Under the pieces are notes generated by a model. It had not been told where the DNA came from. It did no database searches and was given only the letters and a program-made list of their open reading frames with translations. A stretch of 9,297 bases of DNA from Thioploca sp. (GTDB taxonomy: Bacteria; Pseudomonadota; Gammaproteobacteria; Beggiatoales; Beggiatoaceae): positions 1 through 9,297 of the forward strand of contig DRQV01000166.1 in the NCBI GenBank assembly GCA_011371325.1, written 5' to 3'. Shown here piece after piece: positions 7,730-9,297 of this stretch. Every line of letters begins with the position of its first letter. Positions within the stretch are counted from its first letter, which is position 1. Both the position numbers and the translations under genes were made by a program.

Positions 7730-7829
7730 AAATTGTCAGAATCAGGATTCACAGAATTAATAAAGCATTAAAATCGGTTTGTTAATCCTAAAAATCCTTT
7801 AATCCGCTAAATCCTGATTCTGACAATTT
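7730..7829. repeat. Inverted repeat, 20-base arms
   Basis: The arms at 7730-7749 and 7810-7829 are perfect reverse complements over 20 bases (core TGTCAGAATCAGGATT / AATCCTGATTCTGACA), separated by 60 bases. The right arm is the end of repeat copy A (7781-7829). The left arm continues into weak similarity to the reverse complement of that copy (for example gaattaa against ggattaa), so it is best read as a third, decayed copy in inverted orientation. As RNA the whole would fold into a long hairpin. Confidence 0.85.
7781..7829 (+). repeat. Interspersed repeat, copy A
   Basis: This 49-base unit starts GTTAATCCTAAAAATCC and ends CTGATTCTGACAATTT. It is nearly identical to copy B at 7903-7950, with two substitutions and one single-base gap. 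Inside it, ATCC recurs at 7785, 7794, 7802 and 7811, a step of 8-9 bases, so the unit itself seems built from a shorter repeated word. Units of this look recur in intergenic DNA of several bacterial groups as far as I remember; that is not verified here. Confidence 0.85.
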
Positions 7830-7902
7830 TACCACAATCATTTCCATTAAATATTATTTTGATGTATGACACTTCGTTTATATACCTTACGAGTTATGTG
7901 TT

Positions 7903-7950
7903 GTTAATCCTAAAAATCCTTTAATCTGGTAAATCCTGATTCTGACATTT
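7903..7950 (+). repeat. Interspersed repeat, copy B
   Basis: This is the second direct copy of the unit at 7781-7829, starting 122 bases after the first. It differs by CTGG for CCGC in the middle and lacks one A near the end. The 73 bases between the copies show no repeat and no gene. Unlike copy A, it has no inverted partner nearby. Confidence 0.85.
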
Positions 7951-8022
7951 TATCTATAGTTGAAGATTTAACCTCTTGTTTTAAAGAAATTTAATAAAAA
8001 TACGACAAGAAGACTATCTGCC

Positions 8023-8053
8023 TGGACAAAAGGTGTGATAGTATTAATAAAAT
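8023..8053 (+). promoter_or_regulatory. Weak candidate promoter for the gene at 8091
   Basis: TGGACA (8023-8028, five of six matches to the -35 consensus) and TAAAAT (8048-8053, five of six to the -10 consensus) lie upstream of the start at 8091. The 19-base spacer is longer than the preferred 17. In AT-rich DNA such pairs arise by chance, so this is only the best candidate seen. Confidence 0.22.
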
Positions 8054-8090
8054 AATATTTAAATATCAAATCAATTATTCCCAACAGCTT

Positions 8091-9297
8091 ATGGACGATT
8101 TTTCTAAATTATTAATTAATAATGATATAACCAATTTTGCATATGGCGAATGGTTAACATATTACCAAGATCATTTCTGGTTTAGTATTCATATATTTTT
8201 ACTTACCATAGTCTTAGCTACATTTTTCTACTCATTTTTTATCTCTGGTTCTTGGCAAAAAATTAGAACTTATAAGCAACCTCAACCATTTGTAATAGAA
8301 TTAATGATAAATAAAATTACTAAACGCTATCATTTTTTTGCCGAAGTATTTTTATTAATTGGTCTAGCTGGAGCAGCTTTATCAGTACAAAGTGCCATTA
8401 CTCCAGATTTTTTCACTACAGTTACCAATTATGAGTTAGGGACTGAAAATCAAGAACATATGGCTCATGCGATTAAAAGCGGACTAGCTTTCAGTGCTGC
8501 TGGAATTCTGCTTGCGGTATTCTGTTATGTATTGCGTGGTATTGAAATGATATTATATAGAGGACTCTGGTTACGAGAAAAACAGCAAGAACAGAATGAG
8601 TTAAATAATTCAATTCGGGATATTTCCAATTTATACTCTTTATTAGAAAACTTTTTAAGTAAAGATGGGAAAAATATTATCACCTTGTCTATGGTACTGG
8701 ATGAATTAAAAAACTCCAATCAAAATTCATTAGAAAAATTATTATCCCATTCAGAACAAAATATTAAAGGCATATTAAAAGTAATCAACAATTCTCAAAC
8801 TACCTTTCAAGAACAGTTGCAGAAAACTAGTGAATTACAAAATAAATTTATTGCTGGTAGCGATACTATTATTACTCGAATGGAAAGATTAAATGCAGAT
8901 ATTCAAGATATTCACCACCCATTTTTGGATAGTTTGATATCCATTAGTGATGATTTAAAAGAATCACAAGAGATATTTAAACAAGATTTAGTGGAACAGG
9001 TAAAAAATCTTATCCATATTCATAAAGAATATTTAGGCCAAAATACTGAAAATGCTAAGATAATTTTAGGTCGTAATTTGGAAAAAACTGCCACTGTTTT
9101 AATTCGTTCATGGGAACAGGAAGTTAAACAAATTTATAAACAGTTACAAGTTGAATTTATGCAAGTTAGTGAACTGAAACTAAATATAGATGAACAAGTT
9201 CAACAAGTTGTTAATAATTTATATGCTGGAGTGGCAAAGATTAATGAACAAGTTTGTGAAACTGAAAAACTAAAAACTATCATACTTTGTGATTTCT
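8091..9297 (+). CDS. MotA/TolQ/ExbB-like membrane protein with long coiled-coil tail, possibly ZorA-like (3' truncated)
   Basis: The ATG at 8091 opens a frame of 402 codons that runs off the window with no stop. Hydrophobic helices lie near residues 31-52, 83-103 and 126-149, followed by at least 250 charged, Gln/Glu/Lys/Asn-rich residues with helical, coiled-coil character and no further membrane span. The second helix (FLLIGLAGAALSVQSAI) and third (GLAFSAAGILLAVFCYVL) align by eye with the paired TolQ/ExbB/MotA helices (GLLGTVxGxxxAF and ALxxTAxGLxxAIPA). The third-helix hydroxyl is kept as S135, and the second-helix Thr is replaced by A95. Three helices plus a long cytosolic tail is also the layout of ZorA, the ion-driven motor subunit of Zorya anti-phage systems. 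Family membership is inferred from this pattern; a generic coiled-coil membrane protein is the alternative. No Shine-Dalgarno sequence is seen, and no ATG, GTG or TTG lies in frame just upstream. It is divergent from ilvA, and its partners would lie to the right. Confidence 0.75.
   Translation, partial: MDDFSKLLINNDITNFAYGEWLTYYQDHFWFSIHIFLLTIVLATFFYSFFISGSWQKIRTYKQPQPFVIELMINKITKRYHFFAEVFLLIGLAGAALSVQSAITPDFFTTVTNYELGTENQEHMAHAIKSGLAFSAAGILLAVFCYVLRGIEMILYRGLWLREKQQEQNELNNSIRDISNLYSLLENFLSKDGKNIITLSMVLDELKNSNQNSLEKLLSHSEQNIKGILKVINNSQTTFQEQLQKTSELQNKFIAGSDTIITRMERLNADIQDIHHPFLDSLISISDDLKESQEIFKQDLVEQVKNLIHIHKEYLGQNTENAKIILGRNLEKTATVLIRSWEQEVKQIYKQLQVEFMQVSELKLNIDEQVQQVVNNLYAGVAKINEQVCETEKLKTIILCDF

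Larger units (their letters stand above)
7656..8090. other. Divergent intergenic region with repeats
   Basis: These 435 bases separate the divergent starts of ilvA (left) and the coiled-coil membrane protein gene (right), so promoters for both should lie here. No gene or RNA gene is recognisable. The centre (7730-7950) is taken up by two direct copies and one degenerate inverted copy of a repeat. The stretches 7656-7729 and 7951-8090 are unique AT-rich DNA. I found no convincing -35/-10 pair for ilvA. Confidence 0.6.

Noticed and set aside
7781..7950. Two repeats of about 49 bases with a 73-base gap, as a possible CRISPR fragment
   Set aside because: There are only two direct copies plus an inverted one, the units are imperfect and longer than usual CRISPR repeats, and no cas gene is present.
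8525..8719. 64-codon open frame on the minus strand
   Set aside because: It is opposite the continuous 402-codon frame of the membrane protein gene, which has clear helices and a coiled coil.

Overview
The window is AT-rich (about one third G+C by eye, not counted) and comes from a Gram-negative bacterium. It carries the two-gene set for ADP-heptose, a precursor of the LPS inner core, and a full-length biosynthetic threonine deaminase of the proteobacterial type. A gammaproteobacterium with many repeats and accessory genes fits best, but this is inferred from gene content and not from a marker gene. Only hldD has anything like a usable Shine-Dalgarno sequence.

Layout: (1) 1-2652 (+), the 3' part of a very large ligand-gated MscS-type channel. 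Its order is periplasmic-binding-protein lobe, a beta-rich domain resembling a Cys-loop receptor, membrane segments, MscS core, cyclic-nucleotide-binding domain. (2) 2715-2783, a 22-codon stub of a ParA/MinD-type ATPase. (3) 2810-3505 (+), a one-chain fusion of a MNT nucleotidyltransferase and a HI0074/HEPN-type partner, i.e. a fused version of a type VII toxin-antitoxin pair. (4) 3578-5955 (+), hldE-hldD with an ATGA overlap. (5) 5956-6140, a convergent intergenic gap with a small hairpin repeat. (6) 6141-7655 (-), ilvA. (7) 7656-8090, a divergent intergenic gap with copies of an interspersed repeat. (8) 8091 to the window end (+), the 5' part of a three-helix membrane protein with a very long coiled-coil tail. 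It is best read as a divergent MotA/TolQ/ExbB-family protein, possibly ZorA-like.

How the genes fit together: HldE (kinase plus adenylyltransferase) and HldD (epimerase) act in one pathway, supplying ADP-L-glycero-beta-D-manno-heptose. IlvA is independent and feeds isoleucine synthesis. The other three intact or partial genes (sensor-channel, MNT-HEPN fusion, ion-motor-like protein with coiled-coil tail) are accessory in character. They lie around the housekeeping genes, with gene debris and repeats between them. The best candidates for new biology are the multi-sensor channel, the fused type VII-like protein, and the truncated ZorA-like gene, whose downstream partners lie outside the window.
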